In this document: piece after piece, positions 1 through 8,834 of the stretch
How positions within the stretch are numbered: position 1 is the stretch's first letter
Layout of the letters: each line of letters begins with the position of its first letter
DNA from: Phenylobacterium sp.
GTDB taxonomy: Bacteria > Pseudomonadota > Alphaproteobacteria > Caulobacterales > Caulobacteraceae
Reading direction: 5' to 3'
Length of the DNA: 42,265 nucleotides
NCBI RefSeq assembly: GCF_030651755.1
Contig: NZ_JAUSBZ010000067.1
Location: 1-42,265 of the forward strand
Program-made: the position numbers and the translations under genes
Notes under the pieces: model-generated
The model's input: the letters and a program-made list of their open reading frames with translations, nothing else
Told to the model about the DNA's origin: nothing
Databases searched by the model: none

Positions 1-78
1 GTCCGCCACCGGCACGCCCGCCTCCTGCTCCCGCAGGATCCCAATGATCTGCTCTTCCGTGAACCTTGATCGCTTCAT
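1..78 (-). CDS. IS3-family transposase OrfA, N-terminal fragment
   Basis: The minus strand from 78 encodes MKRSRFTEEQIIGILREQEAG and a few more residues before the window ends. This is the start of the helix-turn-helix OrfA of IS3-type transposases, which binds the terminal repeats and is normally fused to the DDE catalytic OrfB by frameshifting. Only 26 residues are visible. The reading frame is intact as far as it can be seen; whether the whole element is active cannot be judged. Confidence 0.8.
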   Translation of the reverse strand, partial: MKRSRFTEEQIIGILREQEAGVPVAD

Positions 79-136
79 TCGTCCGTCCTTCCATGGGGCG
101 GACTCTAGCTATTTCTGGCTGAGTTTCAGGGGGTCA
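1..136 (-). mobile_element. IS3-family insertion sequence, one end only
   Basis: The element runs off the left edge. Its inner end is placed at 136, where the minus strand begins TGACCCCCTGAAA, typical of an IS3-type terminal repeat, 58 bases upstream of the orfA start. The other end, orfB and the flanking target duplication lie outside the window, so the exact boundary is inferred. It interrupts the acetyltransferase gene that follows. Confidence 0.7.
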
Positions 137-373
137 CGTCATGACCCCGCACCAGCCGAGCACCTCACCGTCCGAGCGCCGCTCGACGCAAAACCGGCCA
201 TAGCCCAGGCGATCGAAGGTCTCCTCGACCCGCGCCAGCCGGGCGTCGGCCTCCTCAGGGCTCAGCACGCCGCCCAGCCATTCCATCACCTGCGGGTCGG
301 CGCAGATGGCGTGAAAGGCGGGGCGGTCGTCTTCGCGCCAGCGCCGTAGAACGAGCCGCTCGGTGTCGATCAT
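134..373 (-). pseudogene. GNAT-family N-acetyltransferase, truncated by the IS
   Basis: The 79-residue product begins MIDTERLVLRRWREDDRPAF, the classic first strand and helix of RimJ/RimL-type GNAT acetyltransferases, which transfer acetyl from acetyl-CoA to a protein N-terminus or small amine. Family members are about 160-180 residues. This one stops just after the GWCGV strand, before the acetyl-CoA binding loop (Q/RxxGxG/A), so it lacks the catalytic core. The stop codon is the first TGA of the inserted IS end at 136-134. The break is therefore seen directly; the target substrate cannot be inferred. Nothing in the window supplies the missing C-terminal half. Confidence 0.75.
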
Positions 374-412
374 GGGGCGAGCCTAGGGCGCAAGCTCGGT
401 CCCCGCCAGGGT

Positions 413-1291
413 TCAGGCCGGCCGCGGTCCCGTGAGATCGCCATAGAGGTCGGTGCGGCGATCCCGGAAGAAGCCCCAGGCGGCCCGGTGGGTGGTCAGG
501 AAGTCCAGGTCGAACTCGGCGGCCAGCACCCCTTCCTCGTCAGCGCCGAACTCGGCCACCAGGTCTCCGCGGTGATCGGCGATGAAGGACGAGCCATAGA
601 AGCGCTGGCCGCCGCCGGGATAGTCCGCCCAGGGTTCGAACCCCGTGCGGTTGGCGCCGACCACCGGGATCACGTTGGAGACCGCATGCCCCTGCATGGC
701 CCGGCGCCAGGGGGCGGCGGTGTCCAGGGTCTCGTCATGGGGCTCAGAGCCGATGGCGGTGGGATAGAACAGCACCTCGGCGCCCATGAGCGCCATGGCC
801 CGGGCGGCCTCGGGGTACCACTGGTCCCAGCAGATGCCGACGCCGACCTTGCCGAACCGGGTGTCCCAGACGCGGAAGCCCGTGTCGCCGGGGCGGAAAT
901 AGTACTTCTCCTGATAGCCCGGCCCGTCGGGGATATGGCTCTTGCGATAGACGCCCATGGGCGAGCCGTCGGCGTCGATCATCACCACGCTGTTGAAGTA
1001 GTGCGGGCCTTCGCGCTCATAGATCGAGATCGGCAGGACGATCCCCAGCTCAGCCGCCAGGGGGGCGAGCGCGGTGACGCAGGGGTGCTCGCGCCAGGGA
1101 TGGGCTGTGGAGAACCAGCGCTCCTCCTGGGTCACGCAGAAATAGGGGCCCTGGAACAGCTCGGACGGCAGGATCACCTGGGCGCCCTGGCCGGCGGCCT
1201 GCCGGATGAAGTCGGCGGTCTTCTTGATGTTGGCGGCGAGGTCCAGATCATAGGCGGTCTGGATGGCGGCGACCTTGATGATGCGGGCCAT
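413..1291 (-). CDS. aguB: N-carbamoylputrescine amidase
   Basis: This is a nitrilase-superfamily hydrolase of 292 residues. It converts N-carbamoylputrescine to putrescine, CO2 and ammonia in the cytoplasm, the second step from agmatine. The catalytic triad is visible as E44 (PSELF), K117 (YRKSHIPDG) and C154 (GICWDQWYPE), and the last motif is typical of the AguB branch. The start ATG at 1291 shares one base with the stop of aguA, so the two are translationally coupled and form one operon. Length is normal for the family. Function is supported both by motif and by the partner gene. No terminator was recognised after the stop. Confidence 0.93.
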   Translation of the reverse strand: MARIIKVAAIQTAYDLDLAANIKKTADFIRQAAGQGAQVILPSELFQGPYFCVTQEERWFSTAHPWREHPCVTALAPLAAELGIVLPISIYEREGPHYFNSVVMIDADGSPMGVYRKSHIPDGPGYQEKYYFRPGDTGFRVWDTRFGKVGVGICWDQWYPEAARAMALMGAEVLFYPTAIGSEPHDETLDTAAPWRRAMQGHAVSNVIPVVGANRTGFEPWADYPGGGQRFYGSSFIADHRGDLVAEFGADEEGVLAAEFDLDFLTTHRAAWGFFRDRRTDLYGDLTGPRPA

Positions 1292-2301
1292 CAGGCGGGC
1301 TCCTGCTGGGTGATGCAGTGGAAAGAACCGCCGCCGGTGAGGATGGCGGCGGACGGCAGGCCGATGACCTCGCGCCCAGGAAACACGGTCTTGAGGGCCT
1401 CCATGGCCATCTCAGCCGGACGCTGCGCATAGGTGGGCACGATCACCGCCCCATTGGCGATGATGAAGTTCATGTGCGAGGCCGGCACGTAGTCGCCCTC
1501 AGCATTCTCGATCCAGCCGGGCGAGGGAATCCGCACCACCTTCAGCCGCTCACCTCGAGCATCCGTCATGCCAGACAGGCGCCGGGCGGCGTCGTCATAG
1601 GCGTCCATATTGGGGTCGCCGCGGCCGTAGGCGACGGGACAGACCACCACGCCGGGGGCCACGAACCGGGCCAGATTGTCCACATGGCCGTCGGTGTGGT
1701 CATTCTGCAGACCGTCCCCCAGCCAGAGGGTCTTCCGGACCCCAAGGGCCTCGGAAAGCGCAGCCTCGGCGGCCTGTTCGCTCCAGCCGGGATTGCGGTT
1801 GGAATTCAGCAGGCACTGGCCGGTGGTGAGCACCGTGCCGAAGCCGTCATGGTCCAGCGCCCCGCCTTCCAGGATGAAGTCGTTGGCCGCCAGCGGCAGG
1901 CCGGCGTGATCGGCGATCTGACCGGCCACGGTCTCGTCATGGGGATAGACATACTTGCCGCCCCAGCCGTTGAAGCGGAAACCCCGCGCGCTCCAGCCCT
2001 CGCCGTGGCGGGCGAAGATCGGGCCAGTGTCCCGCAGCCAGATGTCGCCGAAGGCGCCGGCTGTGATCTCGATCCCGGCCTCATCGCCCAGCCGGCGGCG
2101 GGCCTCGGCCTCCCCCTCGGGCGAGCCGGTCATCAGCCGCACACGCTCGGCCCCAGGCCCGGTGAGGGCGCGGGCCAGGGCGGCCACCTCGGCCTGGGCC
2201 TGGGCGTAGTCCTCGCCCCAAAGATCCTCATGGCTGGGAAAGCCCAGCCACATGGCCCGGTGCGGCGCCCACTCGGCAGGAACGATCAGGGGCATGGCCA
2301 T
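1291..2301 (-). CDS. aguA: Agmatine deiminase
   Basis: The 336-residue protein hydrolyses agmatine to N-carbamoylputrescine and ammonia. Members of this guanidino-group modifying family carry a nucleophilic Cys in a C-terminal GGG(S/N)xHC motif; here it is C329 in GGGSFHC. The NDHTDGHVDN segment holds the substrate-binding acids and the general-base His. I prefer the ATG at 2301 (MAMPLIVPAEW), where homology begins. The frame stays open to 2361, but the extra 20 residues look unrelated and would place the start close to the preceding terminator. Transcription must begin in the roughly 65 bases between that terminator and the gene. It is coupled to aguB downstream, together giving putrescine synthesis independent of ornithine decarboxylase. 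Confidence 0.92.
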   Translation of the reverse strand: MAMPLIVPAEWAPHRAMWLGFPSHEDLWGEDYAQAQAEVAALARALTGPGAERVRLMTGSPEGEAEARRRLGDEAGIEITAGAFGDIWLRDTGPIFARHGEGWSARGFRFNGWGGKYVYPHDETVAGQIADHAGLPLAANDFILEGGALDHDGFGTVLTTGQCLLNSNRNPGWSEQAAEAALSEALGVRKTLWLGDGLQNDHTDGHVDNLARFVAPGVVVCPVAYGRGDPNMDAYDDAARRLSGMTDARGERLKVVRIPSPGWIENAEGDYVPASHMNFIIANGAVIVPTYAQRPAEMAMEALKTVFPGREVIGLPSAAILTGGGSFHCITQQEPA

Positions 2302-2367
2302 CTCGCGGTTAAAGGTGGAGGCCAGATGGAGGCGGGCGCCCCCGGCGTCAAGCAGCACCACGCCAAC

Positions 2368-2399
2368 AAAAAAGGGCGGCCGCGTCTCCGCGACCGCCC
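2368..2399 (-). terminator. Rho-independent terminator of the TonB-receptor gene
   Basis: Read on the minus strand, an 11-bp GC-rich stem (GGGCGGTCGCG paired with CGCGGCCGCCC, loop GAGA) is followed by TTTTTT. It lies 20 bases after the receptor stop codon and insulates aguAB from it. Confidence 0.9.
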
Positions 2400-2420
2400 C
2401 TTCATTTGAGTGCGCCTGAC

Positions 2421-4964
2421 TTAGAACTCAGCGTGCAGGGTCAGCACGTAGGTCCGGCGGTAGCCGGGCTGGGCCAGGGCGGTCCCCGTCAGGTTGGCGG
2501 AGATGTCGCCCAGGAAGCGCTCGTCGAAGAGATTGCGGACGTTGGCCTGGATGTAGGTCCGCTCAAGACCGAAGGTGTCCAGTTTGAACCGGACATCCAG
2601 GTCCCAGAGCGAGTAGCCTGGGAACTTCTCGGTGTTGACCAGGTTCGACCAACGATCGCCGACGAACTTGCCCTGGACGCCGAAGCTCACCAGTTCGATG
2701 GGGTCAAACTGAACCCGGACCCCACCCTGAAGCTTCGGGATCTCGTAGAGAGACTTGCCCTTAGTCTGCAGCGTCAGCCCCGCGCTGGCGCCGGGAATAT
2801 TGTTTTGGATTTCGGACTCGATGTAGGAGGCCGAGGCATAGACGCTGAGTTCTTCAATCGGCTTGTAGCCGATTTGGCCGTCAATACCCCAGAGCTGCAC
2901 ATCGCCCACGTTCTGCGAGAAGGCGATGCCCGCAGGTTCGTCGAAGACGCGCTCAATGCGGTTGCTGAAGTCATTCCGCCAGATCGAGAGCGCGCCCATC
3001 ACCGTTGGGGTGGTGTAGCGCAGGCCAAGATCGTAGGCGGCGGCTTCTTCGGGGCCCGGATCGACATCGTCCCGATCATAAAGATCGTCCGTCCGCGGCG
3101 CCGACAGGGTCTGGGCGTAGGAGGCGAACACCGTCAGGTCGGGCGTGAGGTCGAAGCTGACGCCGACGTTCGGCAGCACCTTGTTGTACTCCCGCTCGAA
3201 CGAACGGGGGCGCGCATAGAAGGGGCTGTTGGCGGCCGTCGTGTTGAAGAAGGCGCGGTAGGCGGCGAGGTTGGCGCCCGTCAGCGCCTGCGCGCCAGAG
3301 CCGGTGCCGGCCAGCGCCGATGTCGGGAAGACCACCAGGGGATTGCCCGAGCCGTCATTGGTCCCCGGCACAACGAAGCCGCTCTGGGTCGTGCAGTAGG
3401 CGTTGAACGTGTCACGCTGGAAGCAGAAGTTGGTCAATTCGCGCTTGAAGAAGGGCGCGCGCAGGCCAGCGTTGAGCAGCAGGCGGTCTTCGACGAAGCG
3501 GCCGCGATACTCCAGAGCCACCTGATTCAGCAGGGCGACTGAAGCCCGGTCACGTCGCCGGAGATTGGTGCCGTCGGGGAGCGCAACTTGGCGGCCGTAA
3601 CCGTCCTTGCCAGCGAACACATCCTCGACATTGCCATTGGCGTCGATGTAGCCGGCGTCGCCGGTCTGGCGATGCTTGGCCCGGTCAAAGGTGTAGGCCA
3701 TCCGGACGCTCTGGTTGTCCGCGAACTTCCAGATCAAGGACGAGCTGACGCCATAGCGGCGGGTGTTGGTGGTGTTGGGACGATACAGATAGACAGTGTC
3801 GAGGAAGTCCCCGTCGCCGTTCAAATCCACGCCCAAGGCGCTGGAGTTGCCGATGAGCTGGCGATCGGTCTCGGAGAAGGCCGCGACGCCGCCGCCGTTC
3901 GCCAGGACATACTGGAAGGACGGGTCGACCGTCAGGGTCAGGCTGTCGCTCAGATTCCAGCTCGAGAGACCGCGAATATTGCCGGTGTTCGAGGGATTGA
4001 TGTTGAAGTCATAGTAGCTGGTCGGGCAGTTGGCGGCTGAATCGGCTTGAACTGTGCCAGCCTGGGGAGTCGGACGCACGCAGTTGCTGGGGCTGACCAT
4101 CCCAGTGTCGGGCAGACCTGCAGCCGTGACACCCTGGCGGTTGAAGGTCGCCAGATTGATGCGGTTGATGAAGTTGTTGCGGTTTTCGTTGTAGTGGAAG
4201 ATCAGGCTACCCTGACCTACGACACCAAATTCCTGGTCGATCCGCGCGTTGAACTGCTTCTTTTCGATCTCGCCCGGCGCCTTCAGCGGCGAATTGTGGG
4301 GCTTGAACAGATCATTGGTGGCGTAGAGGCCGGAAATCCAAGCCCGAGTGCCAAAGGGGCCGATCGCGCCGGTTTCCACGGTCGCGTAATAGCGTTGGAA
4401 GTTGTTCGAACCACCCGCCACCTGGGCGCGGACGCCGAAGTTTTCCGATGCGCGCCGGGTGACATAGTTGATCGTGCCACCAGCCGCAGCGGCGGTGGGG
4501 CTGTCAACGTCCGTAGTGCCGAGATTGACCGTCGCCCGGGCGATCAGGTCAGAGTCGAGCTGCTGGTTGGGATAAATCTGGTAGTTGCCGCTGTCGTTCA
4601 GCGGGACGCCATCCTGCAGAAGCGCAACGCGCTGCGAGTCGAAGCCGCGAACGGTCAGATCGCCGCCGGCGGAACCAAAGGCGTCATTGTTCGTGAAGTT
4701 GACGCCCGGCAGCAGATTGATGGAGTCCAGGACCGTGAGGCCCGGGGCCTGACGGGAGATGAACTCTTCGGTGATAGACGAACGGGACTTGGGTTCGGTC
4801 TCAGCGACGATCGCGCCGTCCAGGCCGCGCGGCCCCCCGCCGGTGACAACCAGCTCTTCCACCACCGTGGTGCCGGTCGATTGCGCCAGCACAGGGCTGG
4901 TGATGAGAAGGCCTGTCGCGGCCGCCGTCGTTGCGCACAGCAGGCGCTTGAGCGTCATATTCAT
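2421..4964 (-). CDS. TonB-dependent outer-membrane receptor
   Basis: The 847-residue protein is an outer-membrane gated channel that imports a ligand using TonB energy. It has a signal peptide ending near SPVLAQ (residue 28), a TonB box-like VEELVVTG at about 35-42, a plug domain (about 60-170, including LLPGVNF and VRGFDSQRVALLQDGVPL) and a long beta-barrel ending in a C-terminal aromatic (HAEF), as needed for Bam-dependent insertion. The ATG at 4964 has an AGGGG element about 11 bases upstream. The ligand is unknown. No extracytoplasmic sigma/anti-sigma pair or transport operon is adjacent. Neighbours are divergent (glycosyltransferase) or behind its terminator, so it is probably monocistronic. 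Confidence 0.9.
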   Translation of the reverse strand: MNMTLKRLLCATTAAATGLLITSPVLAQSTGTTVVEELVVTGGGPRGLDGAIVAETEPKSRSSITEEFISRQAPGLTVLDSINLLPGVNFTNNDAFGSAGGDLTVRGFDSQRVALLQDGVPLNDSGNYQIYPNQQLDSDLIARATVNLGTTDVDSPTAAAAGGTINYVTRRASENFGVRAQVAGGSNNFQRYYATVETGAIGPFGTRAWISGLYATNDLFKPHNSPLKAPGEIEKKQFNARIDQEFGVVGQGSLIFHYNENRNNFINRINLATFNRQGVTAAGLPDTGMVSPSNCVRPTPQAGTVQADSAANCPTSYYDFNINPSNTGNIRGLSSWNLSDSLTLTVDPSFQYVLANGGGVAAFSETDRQLIGNSSALGVDLNGDGDFLDTVYLYRPNTTNTRRYGVSSSLIWKFADNQSVRMAYTFDRAKHRQTGDAGYIDANGNVEDVFAGKDGYGRQVALPDGTNLRRRDRASVALLNQVALEYRGRFVEDRLLLNAGLRAPFFKRELTNFCFQRDTFNAYCTTQSGFVVPGTNDGSGNPLVVFPTSALAGTGSGAQALTGANLAAYRAFFNTTAANSPFYARPRSFEREYNKVLPNVGVSFDLTPDLTVFASYAQTLSAPRTDDLYDRDDVDPGPEEAAAYDLGLRYTTPTVMGALSIWRNDFSNRIERVFDEPAGIAFSQNVGDVQLWGIDGQIGYKPIEELSVYASASYIESEIQNNIPGASAGLTLQTKGKSLYEIPKLQGGVRVQFDPIELVSFGVQGKFVGDRWSNLVNTEKFPGYSLWDLDVRFKLDTFGLERTYIQANVRNLFDERFLGDISANLTGTALAQPGYRRTYVLTLHAEF

Positions 4965-5170
4965 GAGTAGATATCCCCTTTTGACCCGTCGGGCCCGCCT
5001 TCAACGGACCGCCCCTAGATTTGTCCGTCCTATACGCCGAAATCCGCTGGTATTAGGTGATGGATTTATGACGGCCCCGACCTGTTGTTGCGGCGCCACA
5101 CACAGGGGCGCCTGGGGCTTTACAGCGCCTCTTGCACGGGCAACGGTCCGCGCGGTTTCGGGAGCCGTCC

Positions 5171-6706
5171 TTGTCCAACTCGCCCTCTGATCCGTCCCTG
5201 TCCGCCTGGCGTATGGCGCTATGGATCACCGTGGCCCTGACCGCGGTGCGACTGGCGGCGATCTTCATCACCCCCCTGGAGCTCTATCCCGACGAGGCGC
5301 AGTACTGGCTTTGGTCGCGGACACTCGATTTTGGCTACTTCTCCAAGCCGCCCATGGTGGCCTGGAGCATCTGGGCGACCACCCTGGGCAGCGACGCCGA
5401 GCCCTTTGTGCGCCTGTCAGCGCCGCTGTTTCAGGCGACGACGGCCCTGGGCGTCTTCATCCTGGCGCGGCGGCTCTATGGGGCGGAGGTCGGCCTGGCC
5501 GCCTGCGTCCTCTATCACCTGATGCCTGGGGTTCAGCTCTCCTCGGCCGTGGTCGCCACCGACGCGCCCCTGCTGGCGGCCCTGGTCTGGGCCCTGGCGC
5601 TCTATGTTTACCTTCCGCAGGCGGAGGGACGGCGGCGATGGGTCGCAGCCGGGGGGGCGGGTGTCCTCCTGGGTCTGGCCTTCCTGTCGAAGTATGCGGC
5701 CATCTACGCCCTGATCGGGGTGGGATTGCATCTGGTCCTCAGCCGCGAGGCCCGCCGGGTCTGGACTCCGGGCGTCATCGCCGCGGCGGCTGGCGCCGCC
5801 CTCCTGGTCATGGCGCCCAATCTGATCTGGAACGCCCGGCATGGCTTTTCCACGGTCACGCACACGGCCGCCAACGCCAACTGGCGCGCGAGCGACCTCT
5901 TCCACCCCGGCGCCATGCTGGAGTTTCTCGGCTCCCAGTTCGGGGTGTTCGGCCCCATTCCCTTCGCGGTGTTGGTCGGGGGCGCGGTCCTGCTGGCCTG
6001 GCGGCGGCGACTGACGGCGGCGGACATCACCCTGCTCTGCTTCGCCCTGCCGCCTTTTCTCATCGTCACGCTCCAGGCCCTGCTCAGCCGGGCCAACGCC
6101 AACTGGACGGCGGCGGGCTATGTGGCCGGCGTCATCCTGGTGGCCGCCTGGCTGCTGCGTTGGCGGGCAAGGGGCTGGTTCATCGCCGCCCTCGCCACGC
6201 AAGGCGTGCTGGCGGCCGCCTTCCTGGCCTTCGTCATCTCGCCGGACCTGGCGGAACGGGCAGGGATGGCCAATGGGTTCAAGCGCGCCAAGGGCTGGTC
6301 GCAGATGACCGAGGCCCTGACCAACCGGGCCATGCACGACCTGCGGGTCTCCGCCATCGCGGTGGATGACCGCTTCATGTTCAACGCCGCGGCCTATTAC
6401 GGCCGGAACTATTTCGCCCGGCCGGACGCCGCGCCCCTGCGGATGTGGGTGCGCACCGCCAGCCCGCAGAACCAGGCCGAGGCCGAGACGCCCCTGAGCT
6501 CGGCCGACGGCGAGCGTATCCTGGCCCTGAGCCTTGAGCCCGACTTCACCCCGGAGATGAAGGCCGACTTCGCCACGGTCGGCGAGGTGGAGTTCGTCAA
6601 TGTTCGGCTCGACCGTGAGCGAAGCCGGCGGGCGGAGATCTTTGTCGGCGAGGGCTTCGCCCCTCAACCGCGGGACCCGGTCACCGGCCTGCCCATACGG
6701 CCTTGA
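5171..6706 (+). CDS. GT39/ArnT-like membrane glycosyltransferase
   Basis: This multi-pass protein of about 511 residues is of the PMT/ArnT (GT-C) type, which moves a sugar from a polyprenyl-phosphate donor to an acceptor on the periplasmic side. The first periplasmic loop has the diagnostic acidic motif YPDEAQYW followed by GYFSKPP, as in ArnT and related dolichyl/undecaprenyl-P-sugar transferases. About ten hydrophobic segments follow, then a soluble C-terminal part. I chose the TTG at 5171 because GGGAG lies 6 bases upstream; the open frame continues to a TTG at 5132, and an ATG at 5212 is a third option. The acceptor (lipid A, a lipid or a protein) cannot be told. The 3' end overlaps the convergent msrA by 26 bases. 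Confidence 0.82.
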   Translation: MSNSPSDPSLSAWRMALWITVALTAVRLAAIFITPLELYPDEAQYWLWSRTLDFGYFSKPPMVAWSIWATTLGSDAEPFVRLSAPLFQATTALGVFILARRLYGAEVGLAACVLYHLMPGVQLSSAVVATDAPLLAALVWALALYVYLPQAEGRRRWVAAGGAGVLLGLAFLSKYAAIYALIGVGLHLVLSREARRVWTPGVIAAAAGAALLVMAPNLIWNARHGFSTVTHTAANANWRASDLFHPGAMLEFLGSQFGVFGPIPFAVLVGGAVLLAWRRRLTAADITLLCFALPPFLIVTLQALLSRANANWTAAGYVAGVILVAAWLLRWRARGWFIAALATQGVLAAAFLAFVISPDLAERAGMANGFKRAKGWSQMTEALTNRAMHDLRVSAIAVDDRFMFNAAAYYGRNYFARPDAAPLRMWVRTASPQNQAEAETPLSSADGERILALSLEPDFTPEMKADFATVGEVEFVNVRLDRERSRRAEIFVGEGFAPQPRDPVTGLPIRP

Positions 6707-7283
6707 TCGCCCGCTCACGGCCGCAGCCGGTCTTGTAGGCCTGGTAGCGGCCGGGATTCTTCTCAGCGAAGTCCTGATGATAGGCCTCGCCCATCCAGAA
6801 ACGGGCGGCGGGACGAATCTCGGTGGCCACCGGCTTGCCCAGGGTCCGGGCCACCTCGCCCTTGACCCGCAGGGCTGCGTCGCGCTCGACGCCGGTCGAG
6901 TAGAAGACCGCCGTGCGATAGGAGGGCCCCTGATCGCAGATCTGCCCGTTGGGATCGGTGGGGTCGATGCGACGGAAGAAACCCATGGTCAGCTGTTCAT
7001 AGCTCAGCCGCGCCGGGTCATAGGTCACCTGAACCGCCTCAAGATGCCCTTGGTGATCGCGATAGGTGGGATTGGCCTTGGCGCCGCCGGCATAGCCCAC
7101 CACCACATCAACCACCCCGGGGATCTGCTCGAGCTCGTGCTCCACCGACCAGAAGCAGCCGCCGGCGAAGATCGCCGTGCTGTGGCCAGCCTTCGGAGCT
7201 GGCGGCGCCTGGGCCGGGGCGGCCGCGGCGGTAAGCAGGGCGAGCGGGCCGAGCACCATGGCCGCCAGGGTCTTGGTCTTCAT
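6681..7283 (-). CDS. msrA: Peptide-methionine (S)-S-oxide reductase, exported form
   Basis: The 200-residue protein reduces methionine-S-sulfoxide in oxidised proteins. The catalytic GGCFW motif has its Cys at about residue 43, and a resolving Cys sits in the C-terminal YKTGCG. The N-terminus (MKTKTLAAMVLGPLALL, ending AAPAQA) is a signal peptide, so the enzyme probably works in the periplasm or on the outer side of the inner membrane. I start at the ATG at 7283, which has GAGAGG 6 bases upstream, rather than at 7331, which would add 16 non-homologous residues. The last 26 bases overlap the convergent glycosyltransferase gene. Its electron donor (thioredoxin-like protein) is not in the window. 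Confidence 0.92.
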   Translation of the reverse strand: MKTKTLAAMVLGPLALLTAAAAPAQAPPAPKAGHSTAIFAGGCFWSVEHELEQIPGVVDVVVGYAGGAKANPTYRDHQGHLEAVQVTYDPARLSYEQLTMGFFRRIDPTDPNGQICDQGPSYRTAVFYSTGVERDAALRVKGEVARTLGKPVATEIRPAARFWMGEAYHQDFAEKNPGRYQAYKTGCGRERAIKAVWAGR

Positions 7284-7354
7284 GGACGTCCTCTCCGAAG
7301 TGCGCGCAGCCTCAGAGGCCTGACGCTCCATCTCTGAGCGCCCCTTGAACTAGG

Positions 7355-7999
7355 TTACGCGCCAGGCGCCTCAAAGGACGCTTCGGTCTTGGCCCGAATC
7401 TCGTCCAGCCCGACTCCATCGGCCAATTCCAGCAGCCGGAGAGGCGATCGCCCGCGATTCACCTCAAAGACGCCCAGGTCGGTGATGATCAGGTCCACCA
7501 CCCCTTGGCCGGTCAGCGGCAGGGAACAGGCGTTCACCAGTTTGGGCGCGCCGGACTTCTCGGTGTGCTCCATGACGATGACCACGCGCTTGACGCCGGC
7601 CACCAGGTCCATGGCCCCGCCCATGCCCTTGACCATCTTGCCCGGCACCATCCAGTTGGCCAGGTCCCCATTGGCGGCCACCTGCATGGCGCCCAGGATC
7701 GACAGGTCGATGTGCCCGCCGCGGATCATGGCGAAGCTATCGGCTGAGGAGAAATAGGAGGATGAGGCCAACTCGGTGATGGTCTGCTTGCCGGCGTTGA
7801 TCAGGTCGGCGTCCTCTTCCCCCTCAAAGGGAAAGGGGCCCATGCCCAACATGCCGTTTTCGCTCTGCAGGGTGACCTCGACGCCATCGGGGATGTAGTT
7901 GGCCACCAGGGTCGGAATGCCGATGCCCAGGTTCACATAGAAGCCGTCCTGCAGTTCGCGGGCCGCACGGGCGGCCATCTGGTCCCTTGTCCAGGCCAT
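7355..7999 (-). CDS. scoB: 3-oxoacid CoA-transferase, subunit B
   Basis: The 214-residue beta subunit of a family I CoA-transferase carries the catalytic glutamate in the [10 protein letters not shown] motif (E47), which forms the glutamyl-CoA thioester. With subunit A it probably moves CoA from succinyl-CoA to acetoacetate, the entry step of ketone-body use. The start ATG overlaps the stop of the A gene by one base (TGATG), typical for this operon. Sequence motifs match the succinyl-CoA:3-ketoacid type better than the 3-oxoadipate type, but that distinction needs an alignment. No terminator was recognised downstream. Confidence 0.9.
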   Translation of the reverse strand: MAWTRDQMAARAARELQDGFYVNLGIGIPTLVANYIPDGVEVTLQSENGMLGMGPFPFEGEEDADLINAGKQTITELASSSYFSSADSFAMIRGGHIDLSILGAMQVAANGDLANWMVPGKMVKGMGGAMDLVAGVKRVVIVMEHTEKSGAPKLVNACSLPLTGQGVVDLIITDLGVFEVNRGRSPLRLLELADGVGLDEIRAKTEASFEAPGA

Positions 8000-8733
8000 C
8001 AGACTTCCCCTCCGGCGGCGGCGCCCTCGACGGCCTTGGGCCGCGTGGTCACTCGCTCGATGCGTTTCTCGAAGGCCGCGCCCTGGAAGATGGCGTCCAC
8101 ATAGATGCCCGGCGTGTGGATGTGGTCCTTGTCCAGGTCCCCAGGCGCCACCAGGCGCTCCACCTCGACCACCGTCCTGGCGCCGGCCGTGGCCATCATC
8201 GGATTGAAGTTCCGGGCGGTCTTGCGGAAGACCAGATTGCCGGCGGTGTCGCCCACATCGGCCTTGATGATGGAGAGGTCAGCGGTGAGGCCGCGCTCCA
8301 TCACATAGAGCTCGCCGTCGAACTCGCGGACTTCCTTGCCCTCGGCGACCAGGGTCCCGACGCCGGTCTTGGTGAAGAAGGCCGGTATGCCGGCGCCGCC
8401 GGCGCGGATGCGTTCGGCCAGGGTGCCCTGGGGATTGAACTCCAGCTCAAGCTCTCCGGAGAGATAGAGCTGCTCGAACAGCTTGTTCTCACCCACATAG
8501 GAGCTGATCATCTTCTTGATCTGCCGGTTCTCCAGCAGGACGCCCAGGCCGAAGCCGTCGATCCCGCAATTGTTGGAGATGACCGTCAGGTCCTTCGCCC
8601 CGTGGGCACGGATCGCTGCGATCAGATTCTCAGGAATGCCGCAGAGGCCAAAGCCCCCGGCCATGATGGTCATGCCGTCGAACAGCAGCCCTTCCAGGGC
8701 CTCGCCGGCGTCTTTGCGAACCTTGTTTGCCAT
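7999..8733 (-). CDS. scoA: 3-oxoacid CoA-transferase, subunit A
   Basis: The 244-residue alpha subunit shows the glycine-rich CoA-binding segment [13 protein letters not shown] (about 26-38), followed by SNNCG and the [10 protein letters not shown] region seen in succinyl-CoA:acetoacetate CoA-transferases. It forms the heterotetramer with the downstream subunit B, to which it is translationally coupled. Together they activate acetoacetate for thiolysis to acetyl-CoA; this could tie in with polyhydroxybutyrate or amino-acid breakdown, which is inference. The ATG at 8733 is the only plausible start in frame. Confidence 0.9.
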   Translation of the reverse strand: MANKVRKDAGEALEGLLFDGMTIMAGGFGLCGIPENLIAAIRAHGAKDLTVISNNCGIDGFGLGVLLENRQIKKMISSYVGENKLFEQLYLSGELELEFNPQGTLAERIRAGGAGIPAFFTKTGVGTLVAEGKEVREFDGELYVMERGLTADLSIIKADVGDTAGNLVFRKTARNFNPMMATAGARTVVEVERLVAPGDLDKDHIHTPGIYVDAIFQGAAFEKRIERVTTRPKAVEGAAAGGEV

Positions 8734-8774
8734 GGCCCCATACTACGCCGCAGCGCAGCAATTGGGAAAGTCCT

Positions 8775-8805
8775 GAAAACCGGCGACCCTATGGGGGCCG
8801 CCGGT
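8775..8805 (-). terminator. Rho-independent terminator of the OmpA-lipoprotein gene
   Basis: On the minus strand ACCGGCG pairs with CGCCGGT around an additional short inner stem and is followed by TTTC. It lies 30 bases after the lipoprotein stop. A second perfect hairpin (CTGATCGA/TCGATCAG, 8819-8838) overlaps the stop codon itself. Confidence 0.65.
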
Positions 8806-8834
8806 CTCAGGTCACGTCCTGATCGATCGTTCGA

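Noticed and set aside
5003-5027. Minus-strand AACG-N16-GTCCG upstream of the TonB receptor as an EcfG promoter
   Set aside because: The -35 would be CGGAC, which breaks the conserved GGAAC; too weak to claim.
5417-6718. Minus-strand open frame of 433 codons opposite the GT39 gene
   Set aside because: Shadow frame; highly charged product with no hydrophobic segments or known domain.
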